Of a DNA stretch of 64,000 bases, positions 55,757 through 63,111 are shown one piece after another. Position 1 is the stretch's first letter, and each line of letters begins with the position of its first letter. A program made the position numbers and the translations under genes. Origin of the DNA: Limnobacter sp. MED105 (lineage in GTDB: Bacteria; Pseudomonadota; Gammaproteobacteria; Burkholderiales; Burkholderiaceae_B); assembly GCF_000170915.1 (NCBI RefSeq), contig NZ_ABCT01000007.1, forward strand, positions 98,477 through 162,476, written 5' to 3'. The notes below the pieces were generated by a model. That model ran no database searches. It was not told the origin of the DNA and saw nothing but the letters and a program-made list of their open reading frames with translations.

Positions 55757-55833
55757 CCCTTTAATCGAAATGACGTCACTCGGCAAGCCGAGAGATTCCT
55801 CTCCTCTCAAACGCTATGTCTCAGGTGGGGTTC

Positions 55834-55990
55834 ATGGACTTTAATCCTTGTGATAATTTCATTCTCATTGACTCCTGTGTATTTGATGGCGGAGACTTTG
55901 AGCATTAGCGGACTTCTCAAAGGGCTATAGATCTTCTCGAAAAAACAAGATAAAAGTCATGCTCATGTAATCTGTGGTGAGTGAAATTAG
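55834..55990 (+). pseudogene. possible decayed PIN-like/toxin fragment
   Basis: A good ribosome site (AGGTGGGG) precedes an ATG that opens MDFNPCDNFILIDSCVFDGGDFEH, reminiscent of the first strand of PIN-like nucleases (ILIDxCxFD). A stop follows at 55906-55908. The frame then reads RTSQRAIDLLEK and, after a shift and a second stop, KNKIKVMLM and SVVSEIRN, which would suit the next strands of such a fold. It lies between the RelA/SpoT-domain gene and the first lipoprotein gene. The homology is judged by eye only. Confidence 0.3.
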
Positions 55991-56014
55991 AAACCATTCG
56001 TTCAACCAAAAGCA

Positions 56015-56392
56015 ATGAGGCATACTGCCGTGACATCAAATCCTCTGATGCTTATTCGCTGTTGCCTCTTGATTTTGCAAACTCTTGCATTGGGTGCCTG
56101 TACCACAATCTCCGTTACATCTTCTGAAGGGCATACGAAGATAGAGAGGTCATTTGGCTTCGCCGCGGTCTCAGTTGCACCTGAGGCCACGCCGGTAGTT
56201 ATTCAGATGACATCCATCGGATTATCATCTGGTCCGGCTGGTCACTCTGTGGGATATTCCAATCAGGAAATAACAATTTTTAATGATGATTGTCGAGTTA
56301 TATTTTGGGTAAAAGATAAAAACCAAGCCAAGGCGGTACTTGAAGTCGTTAGTAGAAACAAGAGTATTTGTGTACACACCTCTGAACAATAG
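56015..56392 (+). CDS. putative lipoprotein
   Basis: This 125-residue product has a hydrophobic leader (LMLIRCCLLILQTLALGAC) ending in a lipobox-like LGAC at residue 30, then TTISVTSSEGHTKIERSFGFAAVSV and a beta-rich remainder. No family is recognised. The start could be ATG at 56015 or a later one (an ATG at 56048 gives a more typical leader). The next gene, also a lipoprotein, starts 9 bases downstream, so the pair is probably an operon within the accessory region. Confidence 0.6.
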   Translation: MRHTAVTSNPLMLIRCCLLILQTLALGACTTISVTSSEGHTKIERSFGFAAVSVAPEATPVVIQMTSIGLSSGPAGHSVGYSNQEITIFNDDCRVIFWVKDKNQAKAVLEVVSRNKSICVHTSEQ

Positions 56393-56401
56393 GAGATTTA
56401 A

Positions 56402-56857
56402 ATGAACTATTCAACTTTCATTGTCGCGACTTGCGTCATCTTATCAGGCTGTGCTACTACTGAGAATATGCCTCTTGTATTTGGACAAACCCAGACAGTC
56501 GGCATAACAATTAGCGGCTCCGCAACTGATCAGGGTGCTGAATTTACCTTAGGTTATAAGGATAAGAACTTTGCAATTGTTCCTGTTACGGTAAAACAAA
56601 AAGATGGTAGTTCAACTCAGGTTCGCGCCCAAGCCACGGCTAGCCATGAAGATGCATTATCAGTCTTGGGACAATTTGAAGTTACATCGAGCACTAACAA
56701 TAACAACGTCGGGCTTGGAAAGTTTTTTGCCACGGGTAATGCTGCAAAAACTCTTGCTGATGGTTTTAGCGCAAAGCTTAGTGGCAAAGATGTAAAACAG
56801 GAAACTTCCCAAAACCTTGGACCTGAAGAACCTAGAACCCCAGAGCCTCAAAAGTGA
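56402..56857 (+). CDS. putative lipoprotein
   Basis: This 151-residue product has a lipoprotein signal (MNYSTFIVATCVILSGCA, Cys at 17), AGGAG 7 bases upstream of the ATG, a beta-rich middle (VGITISGSATDQGAEFTLGYKDKNFAIVPVTVKQ), an Asn-rich loop and a Pro/Glu-rich tail. I do not recognise the family. It probably forms an operon with the preceding lipoprotein. Confidence 0.68.
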   Translation: MNYSTFIVATCVILSGCATTENMPLVFGQTQTVGITISGSATDQGAEFTLGYKDKNFAIVPVTVKQKDGSSTQVRAQATASHEDALSVLGQFEVTSSTNNNNVGLGKFFATGNAAKTLADGFSAKLSGKDVKQETSQNLGPEEPRTPEPQK

Positions 56858-56890
56858 GATATCGGTTGGGATTTGGCTTGGAGTTGAACC

Positions 56891-57136
56891 ATGAAGGAAA
56901 AAGAAATCATGAAACAACGCAGGCGGAAGATTTCGCCAACCACGCCAACCACGCCAACCACGCCAACCACGCCAACCACGCCAACCACGCCAACCACGCC
57001 AACCACGCCAACCACGCCAACCACGCCAACCACGCCAGCCACGCCAGCCACGCCAGCCACGCCAGCCACGCCAGCCACGCCAGCCACGCCAGCTATACCA
57101 GCTACACCTGCAATGCCGGACACCCACGTCGTATAG
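56891..57136 (+). CDS. Thr/Pro tandem-repeat protein
   Basis: This 81-residue frame has a GGAG ribosome site 7 bases before the ATG. A short basic N-terminus (MKEKEIMKQRRRKIS) is followed by eleven Pro-Thr-Thr units, six Pro-Ala-Thr units, a few variants and the tail MPDTHVV. It is encoded by a 9-base minisatellite, so unit number can change without altering the frame. It has no membrane or signal segment. It may be a real but fast-evolving small protein or only a frame that the repeat keeps open. Confidence 0.45.
   Translation: MKEKEIMKQRRRKISPTTPTTPTTPTTPTTPTTPTTPTTPTTPTTPTTPATPATPATPATPATPATPAIPATPAMPDTHVV
56936..57115 (+). repeat. 9-bp minisatellite (CCAACCACG / CCAGCCACG)
   Basis: Eleven perfect CCAACCACG units (56936-57034) are followed by six CCAGCCACG units (57035-57088) and three degenerate units. 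The sharp switch from one unit type to the other suggests two separate expansions. The array keeps several frames open on both strands, which gives spurious long ORFs (Asn-His-Ala repeats, Gly-Trp-Arg repeats). Confidence 0.95.
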
Positions 57137-57157
57137 GGCATCTTGACAATTTCTTCG

Positions 57158-57243
57158 CCCTAACTCCGCGATCAACACGGACCTTACGCATAAAGCAGCG
57201 TTTGGCTTACACTTATGAGAGGCTAGAATTCCCTTGGTTAGGA
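57158..57243 (+). other. weak attC-like pair of core boxes
   Basis: CCCTAAC (57158-57164) and GTTAGGA (57237-57243) are complementary over six bases and spaced like the R'' and R' boxes of an integron attC site, 22 bases before the DUF4238 gene. The inner arms do not pair well, so this call rests on the boxes and the position alone. Confidence 0.3.
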
Positions 57244-57265
57244 AAGCCCAATAGGTACACAAAAA

Positions 57266-58393
57266 ATGCCAACTCAATTAAGCCATAGACACCACTATGT
57301 ACCTGAGTGGTATCAGCGCCGATTCTTGCACTCTGGGGCAACCGCTTTCAATATACTCGACCTTCATCCCAAGCAATTTCGAGATAACAGGGGTGTAGTT
57401 AGAGGTACAAGCGCCTCAATTCTTAATAAGGGGCCAGCTGCATGGTTCTTTGAAAAGAATCTCTACAGTACAAGAGTTTTCGGAACGCCAAATGACGATA
57501 TCGAGACCTATCTCTTTGGAGCCATAGACAGGAAAGGTCGACGCGCAATAGATGCATTTCTAGCAGAGGACTGGAATACCGTACACAAAACCTACTGGCA
57601 AATGTTCGAGTTTTTAGATGCTTTAAGACTTAGAACACCCAAGGGGTTGGCATTTCTCAGAGCAATCACGAAATCTCGCAACCATGAAGCTCTTTTATTC
57701 GAAATGCAGAGACTTCGAAAAATGCACTGCCTAATGTGGGCAGAAGGTGCTCGGGAAATTTTGTCTGCAGAGGATTCCGATGCGAAATTCATTTTCACTG
57801 ATCATCCAGTCACTTTTTTCAATCGCCACGTCTTTCCAGCAGATCCAGCGATCCCACCCCATTTGGATCCATTACAACATTGGCAAGGTACGCAAACGCT
57901 GTTTCCTTTCGACAGCAATCGCTTATTCGTAATGACCCACTATGAATGGGCACGAAATCCGTTACCTAAGAATGCCCGCAAGTCTCGCACGAACCCAAGG
58001 TTGTTCGATAACAGCATGGTTTGGTATCACGACACAATACGGAATCGATCACTTAATGCAGAGCAGGTCAGAGAGGTTAACTACATACTGAAAACACGAG
58101 CAAAACAGTATGTTGCTGGAGTTAAAGTGGACGACCTATTTCCCGAGCGGCAGCTCAAAACAAGGATGTGGAACAAGCTCGGTAAGTTTCTACTTCCCTC
58201 TGGCTATGAAATTGCCGCGCAAGTTGGGTATACGGTCGTCGGGAAGGATGATGGTACCTTTTATTTTCAGGATGAATTTGGGCGACGACCGCAGTCCAAG
58301 GCAGAGTACGAAGTAGAAGTTGCTAGGGCAAAACGTATGGAAGCTCGCTTAAAGAGGTTAATCAGAGAACATGAGGCAAAGCGGGCTAAATAG
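57266..58393 (+). CDS. DUF4238 domain protein
   Basis: This 375-residue protein starts with the DUF4238 signature RHHYVPEWYQRRFL near residue 8, followed by the expected WFFEKNLYS block and a second conserved region, FIFTDHPVTFFNRHVFP, near residue 172. The C-terminus is Lys/Arg/Glu-rich and helical. The family is of unknown function and is often found in defence islands and mobile DNA. Here it precedes a well-formed attC-like site (58484-58579), consistent with a gene cassette. Confidence 0.85.
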   Translation: MPTQLSHRHHYVPEWYQRRFLHSGATAFNILDLHPKQFRDNRGVVRGTSASILNKGPAAWFFEKNLYSTRVFGTPNDDIETYLFGAIDRKGRRAIDAFLAEDWNTVHKTYWQMFEFLDALRLRTPKGLAFLRAITKSRNHEALLFEMQRLRKMHCLMWAEGAREILSAEDSDAKFIFTDHPVTFFNRHVFPADPAIPPHLDPLQHWQGTQTLFPFDSNRLFVMTHYEWARNPLPKNARKSRTNPRLFDNSMVWYHDTIRNRSLNAEQVREVNYILKTRAKQYVAGVKVDDLFPERQLKTRMWNKLGKFLLPSGYEIAAQVGYTVVGKDDGTFYFQDEFGRRPQSKAEYEVEVARAKRMEARLKRLIREHEAKRAK

Positions 58394-58483
58394 CTAAGGC
58401 CATAATCTGCCCCATGGGAGTAAGAGTGAAGGGTGTTGCATGTTTGTATTGAGTGCAAAAATCTGATGTGATAAGCGGAAAAG

Positions 58484-58579
58484 GCCTAACTGTTTTGTCA
58501 AGCTGACGCCAAAAGCCGCGCTTTGGGCTCCCTTCAGTCACTTCGCTCCTTACGGCGTAGCTTACCGCGGGCGTTATCT
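58484..58579 (+). other. attC-like integron recombination site 1
   Basis: GCCTAAC (58484-58490, R'') is followed by TCAAGCTGACGCC. At the far end, GGCGTAGCTT (58554-58563) is followed by GCGGGCGTTATC (58567-58578), with the R' crossover at GTTATCT. AAGCT-G-ACGCC pairs with GGCGTAGCTT leaving one unpaired G, the extrahelical base typical of attC. The 96-base length and box spacing are normal. An alternative R' (TTAAGC at 58591) lies just downstream. Confidence 0.72.
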
Positions 58580-58610
58580 TTCGCAAAAAATTAAGCATCG
58601 GAGTTTTTAA

Positions 58611-59465
58611 GTGGCAAATACAGGGAAAGAATACGAAATGTTCGTAGGAAATTTACAGCAAGCACTACTTAATGCCGAAAATATTACTACGCAAAAGAAT
58701 ATTAAGGTTGAAGTAGACAAAAAGATCACCGACAGTTGCGGAATTGATAGGCAGTTCGATATTTATTGGGAATACGAGCTTGGTGGCCTTACATATAAAA
58801 CTGTCATCGAGTGTAAGGACTATGCGTCAAAGGTATCTATGGATAAGATAGATGCATTGATTGGAAAAATTCGTGACATCCCAGATCTGAAGGCGGTATT
58901 TGCAACCAAGAAAGGGTATCAGTCTGGTGCTAAGAATAAAGCCGAAAAAAACAAAATCGACCTTCTAATTGTTCGCGAGCAAAATGATACCGACTGGACA
59001 TATGATGACGGCACGCCACTAATCAAAAAAATATGCATTAACATGCATTTGTTGATACCCGCGTATATTCATAAGTTTGAGCCTGTTTTGGATAGTGAAT
59101 GGATCAAAGCCAATAATGATATTGCTACTGAATCACTAATTAATTTTTCAGGCTTAAATAATGAGATATTTATAGAAGACCTAATTGAAAATGAAAGATA
59201 TTCCCTTCATGAGCTGGCTAGTAAGTTATCGGAGCAGGAAGGGAAAGAGTATGGTGTGTTTAAAAAGACCGTAAAACTTGAAAAGGCTTTTATATATCAT
59301 CAAGATATCAAACTTAAGTTAGTCGGCTATAAAATCGAATATTCCGTATCAAAGCCTATAAATGAGCTGATAGAAATGGACTTCTCTAAGGAGCTTGTTG
59401 GTGTAGTTGAGTATCTGCAAAAAGGTACTAAGAAATCCATCTTCAGAAATGGGATAATTAAATGA
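58611..59465 (+). CDS. Mrr-type restriction endonuclease domain protein
   Basis: This 284-residue protein has a PD-(D/E)xK nuclease core of the Mrr_cat type: a conserved Asp in GIDRQFDIYWEYE near residue 50 and the Glu-x-Lys pair in KTVIECKDY near residue 67, followed by KVSMDKIDALIGKIRDIPDLKAVFATKKGYQSGA. The C-terminal 150 residues are unfamiliar and may recognise DNA. It starts at a GTG. It lies between two attC-like sites, so it is probably a cassette gene. The role is likely defence against foreign or modified DNA. Confidence 0.8.
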   Translation: MANTGKEYEMFVGNLQQALLNAENITTQKNIKVEVDKKITDSCGIDRQFDIYWEYELGGLTYKTVIECKDYASKVSMDKIDALIGKIRDIPDLKAVFATKKGYQSGAKNKAEKNKIDLLIVREQNDTDWTYDDGTPLIKKICINMHLLIPAYIHKFEPVLDSEWIKANNDIATESLINFSGLNNEIFIEDLIENERYSLHELASKLSEQEGKEYGVFKKTVKLEKAFIYHQDIKLKLVGYKIEYSVSKPINELIEMDFSKELVGVVEYLQKGTKKSIFRNGIIK

Positions 59466-59471
59466 GCCAAA

Positions 59472-59532
59472 AGACAACAAACTCGCAAGTCAGGACGCTC
59501 GCAAGCTTGTGCCTATTACGCTGGTGTTATAA
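59472..59532 (+). other. attC-like integron recombination site 2
   Basis: AGACAAC (59472-59478) and GTTATAA (59526-59532) form the outer boxes of a 61-base site, the length of short attC sites. Inner arms GCAAGTCAGGAC and GTGCCTATTACGC pair imperfectly. It lies exactly between two plus-strand genes, with the crossover 17 bases before the next start. Confidence 0.5.
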
Positions 59533-59548
59533 GCCATTGAGGTTTTGA

Positions 59549-60217
59549 GTGGTTAATGATATTCAGGCGATAATTCAGAAGGCTGAAGAAACGCTCCAAA
59601 CTGCTCGGTTTGGTTACGAGGATCTCACCTCCGGAAACCGTTACCGGAGATATACGGGCCTCCGGAACTTGGTCGTTTTTGGCCGGTCGGTGACTTTCGT
59701 AATTCAGAACCTTAAAACGCCTGTTGGTTCTGATCGGTTTGATGCTTGGTATCAACCGATACAAGAAAAAATGAAGTCAGATGTTCTGATGAAGTATTTC
59801 GTCACGCTGAGAAACGAAATACTCAAGCAGGGAAAACTCCCGCTCAGCACATCCGCCTCAGTTAACTTTTCATCTTCTGACATGGCAAAGTTGGGAACGC
59901 CTCCCCCAGGAGCCAGTGGATTTTTCATTGGAGATCAAACTGGCGGCAGTGGGTGGGAAATCGAATTGCAGGATGGGACAAAGGAAAAGTATTATGTTGA
60001 ACTCCCCGAGAGCATAGCTAAGGTTCGGCAGCACTTCAGTGAATTGCCGGTTCCAAATGATGACGATTTAAAGAAAAAGTCTATCGAGGAGCTTTGCGAA
60101 TATTACCTGAAAGAACTTGAGGGGGTCGTAGATGAGGCACGGAAGACCTTTTTGGGTGAGGATACTCAAAGCGCCGGAGGGAAGAGGCTTCCGCCTTATT
60201 TGAGAATAGTTAAATGA
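59549..60217 (+). CDS. hypothetical protein, probable cassette gene
   Basis: This 222-residue soluble protein starts at a GTG. The N-terminal 80 residues are helical (IQAIIQKAEETLQTARFGYEDL, GRSVTFVIQNLKTPVGSDRFDAWYQPIQEKM), followed by a Ser-rich linker, a beta hairpin (GWEIELQDGTKEKYYVELPE) and a helical C-terminus. I do not recognise a family. It is flanked by attC-like sites on both sides. Confidence 0.65.
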   Translation: MVNDIQAIIQKAEETLQTARFGYEDLTSGNRYRRYTGLRNLVVFGRSVTFVIQNLKTPVGSDRFDAWYQPIQEKMKSDVLMKYFVTLRNEILKQGKLPLSTSASVNFSSSDMAKLGTPPPGASGFFIGDQTGGSGWEIELQDGTKEKYYVELPESIAKVRQHFSELPVPNDDDLKKKSIEELCEYYLKELEGVVDEARKTFLGEDTQSAGGKRLPPYLRIVK

Positions 60218-60218
60218 C

Positions 60219-60268
60219 TTATAACCAGTGCATGCAGGGGATGCTTCTGACGTCGCGCTCCTGATGCA
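60219..60268 (+). other. truncated attC-like site 3
   Basis: TTATAAC (60219-60225) is the complement of the GTTATAA crossover at 59526. It is followed by GTGCATGCAGGGG, which pairs with CTCCTGATGCA (60258-60268) leaving one extrahelical G. The expected R' box beyond 60270 is not found, as if the site had been cut or eroded at the end of the array. Confidence 0.45.
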
Positions 60269-60357
60269 AGCTTCACTCGAAGTCGGCTCGCGACCACTTT
60301 GGATACCTTCCGATTAGATAGTTTCACGACCGTATTGGCTGAAAAGTCGCCATTCAT

Positions 60358-61068
60358 CTACTCAGATAGCTTAGGATCCATTGGCTGTGTAAGCGCCTCA
60401 GAGTCGACCCTATTCTTTCCTGTCCCACTCACTCCAAAACCCACCGCATGAAAATTCACTTCATCACTGCTCGAAACAAATTGCCTTAACGAATTCAAAT
60501 CCTGATTCTTTGGATCTAACCACTCAGTCCAATACTCTTTCGAAATCATCACTGGCATGCGGTCGTGAACCTGTTTCAGTTTCTCGCAAGGCTCGGTTGT
60601 AATGATCGCAGTGCTCATGACAAGCTCACCACTTATTTTGTCGATCCAGTGATCACAAACACCAGCCATCGCGAAATAGGATGTTTCATTGGGGTAAATA
60701 TAAAAAGGCTGTTTGCGGCTGCCACTCCCCTCAGGTGGTGCTTGCCATTCATAGTAGCCGCTTGCTGGAATTAAGCAGCGGAACTTTTTGAAAGCTGTTC
60801 TAAATGATGGTTTTTCATGAACAGTTTCTCCGCGTGCATTGTTCAGTTTTGCACTGCCAGTTTTATCTTTAGCCCAATGGGGAATGAGCCCCCAAATATG
60901 GTTGAGAATGACTCGTTCGCCTTCGCGATTTATTCTTACTACGGGTACCTTTGTGGTGGGAGCAATGTTGTAGCTGTTCTTGAATTGACTTTCGTCTTCG
61001 GTATAGCGTGCATCGAAATATGCGGTTAACCGGGAAACTGGTCCTTCAAGGACATACCGACCACACAT
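60358..61068 (-). CDS. SRAP family protein (YedK/HMCES type)
   Basis: This 236-residue protein crosslinks to abasic sites in single-stranded DNA to shield them. The catalytic Cys2 is in MCGRYVLEG. Further conserved blocks are SYNIAPTTKVPVV near residue 33, NNARGETVHEKPSF near residue 75, CLIPASGYYEW near residue 97 with the catalytic Glu, and VHDRMPVMI near residue 164 with the active-site His. I chose the ATG at 61068 so that Cys is residue 2, as required. It follows the Xre gene by four bases in the same minus-strand operon. Confidence 0.95.
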   Translation of the reverse strand: MCGRYVLEGPVSRLTAYFDARYTEDESQFKNSYNIAPTTKVPVVRINREGERVILNHIWGLIPHWAKDKTGSAKLNNARGETVHEKPSFRTAFKKFRCLIPASGYYEWQAPPEGSGSRKQPFYIYPNETSYFAMAGVCDHWIDKISGELVMSTAIITTEPCEKLKQVHDRMPVMISKEYWTEWLDPKNQDLNSLRQFVSSSDEVNFHAVGFGVSGTGKNRVDSEALTQPMDPKLSE

Positions 61069-61072
61069 ACGA

Positions 61073-61273
61073 TTAGTCCTTCGTCCTCTCCAATAGAACA
61101 TCTACTTCGCAGTCGAAGTAGTCGCACAACTGCTGCAGCACCTCAAGATCAATTCTCTCGGCGGTCTCGTGATACAGCCTGGTCAACGTCCCTCTGTTGA
61201 TACCAGTGTCCCGTGCAACATCAGTAATTTTCTTCTTGTGTTCGCCTAAAAGTCGCGCGAAGTGGATTCGCAT
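61073..61273 (-). CDS. Xre-type HTH regulator (YozG/HTH_26-like)
   Basis: This 66-residue protein is a single helix-turn-helix (MRIHFARLLGEHKKKITDVARDTGINRGTLTRLYHETAERIDLEVLQQLCDYFDCEVDVLLE). That is the compact Cro/C1 type in which the last helices read LxxLCxxFxCxVxDLL. I chose the ATG at 61273; the frame extends six codons upstream. It heads an operon with the SRAP gene and faces the excisionase/integrase genes across a region with three similar palindromes, its likely operators. Confidence 0.88.
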   Translation of the reverse strand: MRIHFARLLGEHKKKITDVARDTGINRGTLTRLYHETAERIDLEVLQQLCDYFDCEVDVLLERTKD

Positions 61274-61294
61274 GATGCTCCTTGAATACAAAAT

Positions 61295-61380
61295 GATCTA
61301 TAGAAGATCAAAAAGACTTGCAAAAGATCAAAATTTATGCATAATGATCTACAGGAGATCAAAATAATCTTTAGAAGGTC
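61295..61380. promoter_or_regulatory. operator array between the Xre and excisionase genes
   Basis: GATCT-ATAGA-AGATC (61295-61309) and GATCT-ACAGG-AGATC (61346-61360) are near-identical palindromes, and AATCTTTAGAAGGTC (61366-61380) is a degenerate third copy. An extra AAGATCAAAA half-site lies at 61324. They sit in the divergent promoter region of the mobile element, which suggests repression of both directions by the Xre protein. Confidence 0.7.
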
Positions 61381-61417
61381 TTAATGGTCTCCTATTTTAA
61401 CCATTAAAGGAGCAATC

Positions 61418-61642
61418 ATGGCAACTTATTTGACGACAGAAGAGCTATCTGCTCGCATCAAGTACGACATTCGAACCATCCGCGATCGCCTGAAAGATTC
61501 AGTTTTGATCGAGGGGCGTCATTATTTTCGACCCTTCGGAGGGAGGAAGATTTTGTTTATCTGGGAGCAGATTGAGCAAGATATGTTCTCAGCAGCCTCC
61601 TTGGCATCGGCTATTCCCATGACCGCTTCAAGGAGTATGTGA
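61418..61642 (+). CDS. excisionase-like HTH protein
   Basis: This 74-residue protein (ATYLTTEELSARIKYDIRTIRDRLKDSVLIEGRHYFRPFGGRKILFIWEQIEQDMF, residues 2-57) has a MerR-like winged helix of the excisionase/AlpA type. AAAGGAG lies 6 bases upstream of the ATG. Its stop overlaps the integrase start (ATGTGATG at 61637-61644). Position and size fit a recombination directionality factor or a regulator of the integrase. Confidence 0.8.
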   Translation: MATYLTTEELSARIKYDIRTIRDRLKDSVLIEGRHYFRPFGGRKILFIWEQIEQDMFSAASLASAIPMTASRSM

Positions 61643-63111
61643 TGTCACATATTCGTGTACGACCCGAGACTGGACTGCTTTACTTCGACTTTCAGTATTT
61701 GAAAGTGAGGTGTCGTGAACAGTCTAATTTGAAAGATACGCCCGAGAATCGCAAGCTCATGGAGCGCGTGATGGCTGGAATCGTTGCTGAGATTAAAAAA
61801 GGTACTTTCCGGTATAGATCAGCCTTTCCGTCAAGCAGAAATCTGGAAAAAATCGAGGCCCTCGAAACTGAGCAATACCAGCCAACTTCGCCAATGGTTT
61901 CCATTCCAATGGCCAACCAGTCGGTGCGCCAAGCGGTTGATAATATTTCCTCATCAGGTCATCCCACCTTCACTGAATTCGCTCAGAAATTCATCGAAGA
62001 AAACGAGTCGTTGTGGAAGCGTTCGAACATTCGCACCAAGCGGGACATCTTGGAGAAATGGTTGATCCCACAGTTTGGAAAGAGGGTGATCAGCAGTATC
62101 ACCAAACAGGACCTTCTGGAATTTCGCTCAGTTCTCGCCAAAGCCCCGGGCAAAAAACCAGGAACAACAATGTCAGCCTCACGGATCAATCATGTGATGA
62201 CGTCTGTGAAACAGGTCTTAGATGAAGCCGCTGATCGATTCAACTTTACCACTCCGTACCAGAATATCAAACGGATGCGGATCAAAAAGACGGATGTCAC
62301 ACCCTTCACCATTGAAGAGGTGGAGATGATCATCAAGTACTGCCGCGAAGACTTTCGGGATTACTTCACGGTGAAGTTTTTCACGGGCATGCGCCCTGGA
62401 GAAATTCACGGTCTGAAGTGGAAGTACATCGATTTTGAAAAGCGCCTGATCACCATTCGCGAAACCATTGTGGATGACTATGAGGAAACGCCAAAGACCG
62501 CGGATTCCAACCGAGATATCCAGATGGCGCCACAGGTGTATGAGGCCCTCAAAGCCCAATGGGGAGTTACAGGCACGAAGTCGCCCTATGTATTTGCCAA
62601 TTGTAACGGCGGGCCACTGACCAACCGCAACATGAGCAACCGTGTGTGGTACCCCATGCTGCGCTCACTGGGATTGAAACTCCGCACCCCCTATCAAACC
62701 CGGCATACCTTCGCCACGTTGATGCTGGCCGCAGGTGAGTCACCGGAGTGGATTGCATTTCAGATGGGGCATTCCTCCACAGAAATGCTGTTCAAGGTGT
62801 ACTCACGCTATGTACCCAACTTGACCCGTCGTGATGGCTCAGCCTTTGAGCGCATGTTGGCGGCGAACCTAGGTCCGGGTGTTGCTCCGCCGGTTGCTCA
62901 GACTTCCGTGGTGGTGGCGGAAAAGCCTTCCGTGTTGGCGGTTACCAAGCCATTACAGCCACCCCAGTCACTTCGGGTACCCACAGCGTTGGACCTTGCG
63001 TCCACTCCAGTGAGTAACGAAAAACCTGCTTCCAAACCCGCCATTCAAAATCCATGGCTGCAGATGTTTGAAAGCTACCAAAACAATAAATCAGAAGGAG
63101 AACAACAATGA
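61642..63111 (+). CDS. tyrosine recombinase / integrase
   Basis: This 489-residue site-specific recombinase has an N-terminal DUF3596-type arm DNA-binding domain (IRVRPETGLLYFDFQYLKVRCREQ, then RYRSAFPSS), a SAM-like core-binding domain (about 100-210), and the catalytic domain. The catalytic domain shows TGMRPGEIHGLKW near residue 249 (Arg I), TPYQTRHTFATLMLAAGES near residue 353 (the usual first His replaced by Tyr), GHSSTEM, and the nucleophile region FKVYSRYVPN near residue 391. A 90-residue Pro/Val/Ala-rich tail follows. I chose the ATG at 61642. It is co-translated with the next gene (ATGA at 63108). Confidence 0.94.
   Translation: MSHIRVRPETGLLYFDFQYLKVRCREQSNLKDTPENRKLMERVMAGIVAEIKKGTFRYRSAFPSSRNLEKIEALETEQYQPTSPMVSIPMANQSVRQAVDNISSSGHPTFTEFAQKFIEENESLWKRSNIRTKRDILEKWLIPQFGKRVISSITKQDLLEFRSVLAKAPGKKPGTTMSASRINHVMTSVKQVLDEAADRFNFTTPYQNIKRMRIKKTDVTPFTIEEVEMIIKYCREDFRDYFTVKFFTGMRPGEIHGLKWKYIDFEKRLITIRETIVDDYEETPKTADSNRDIQMAPQVYEALKAQWGVTGTKSPYVFANCNGGPLTNRNMSNRVWYPMLRSLGLKLRTPYQTRHTFATLMLAAGESPEWIAFQMGHSSTEMLFKVYSRYVPNLTRRDGSAFERMLAANLGPGVAPPVAQTSVVVAEKPSVLAVTKPLQPPQSLRVPTALDLASTPVSNEKPASKPAIQNPWLQMFESYQNNKSEGEQQ

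Noticed and set aside
55757..55830. attC site after the RelA/SpoT-domain gene
   Set aside because: TAACCC at the stop resembles an R'' box, but no GTTRRRY partner occurs within 150 bases.
56936..57115. Possible CRISPR array
   Set aside because: The units are 9 bases with no spacers, and no cas genes are present.
56660..57277. Long minus-strand frame encoding Gly-Trp-Arg repeats, and another encoding Val-Ala-Gly repeats, opposite the minisatellite
   Set aside because: They are by-products of a 9-base repeat that keeps frames open. They lack a ribosome site and overlap plus-strand lipoprotein and repeat-protein genes.
56854..57288. Plus-strand frame with Asn-His-Ala and Ser-His-Ala repeats
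   Set aside because: It overlaps the lipoprotein stop, has no ribosome site, and is another frame of the same minisatellite; the Pro-Thr-Thr frame has the better start.
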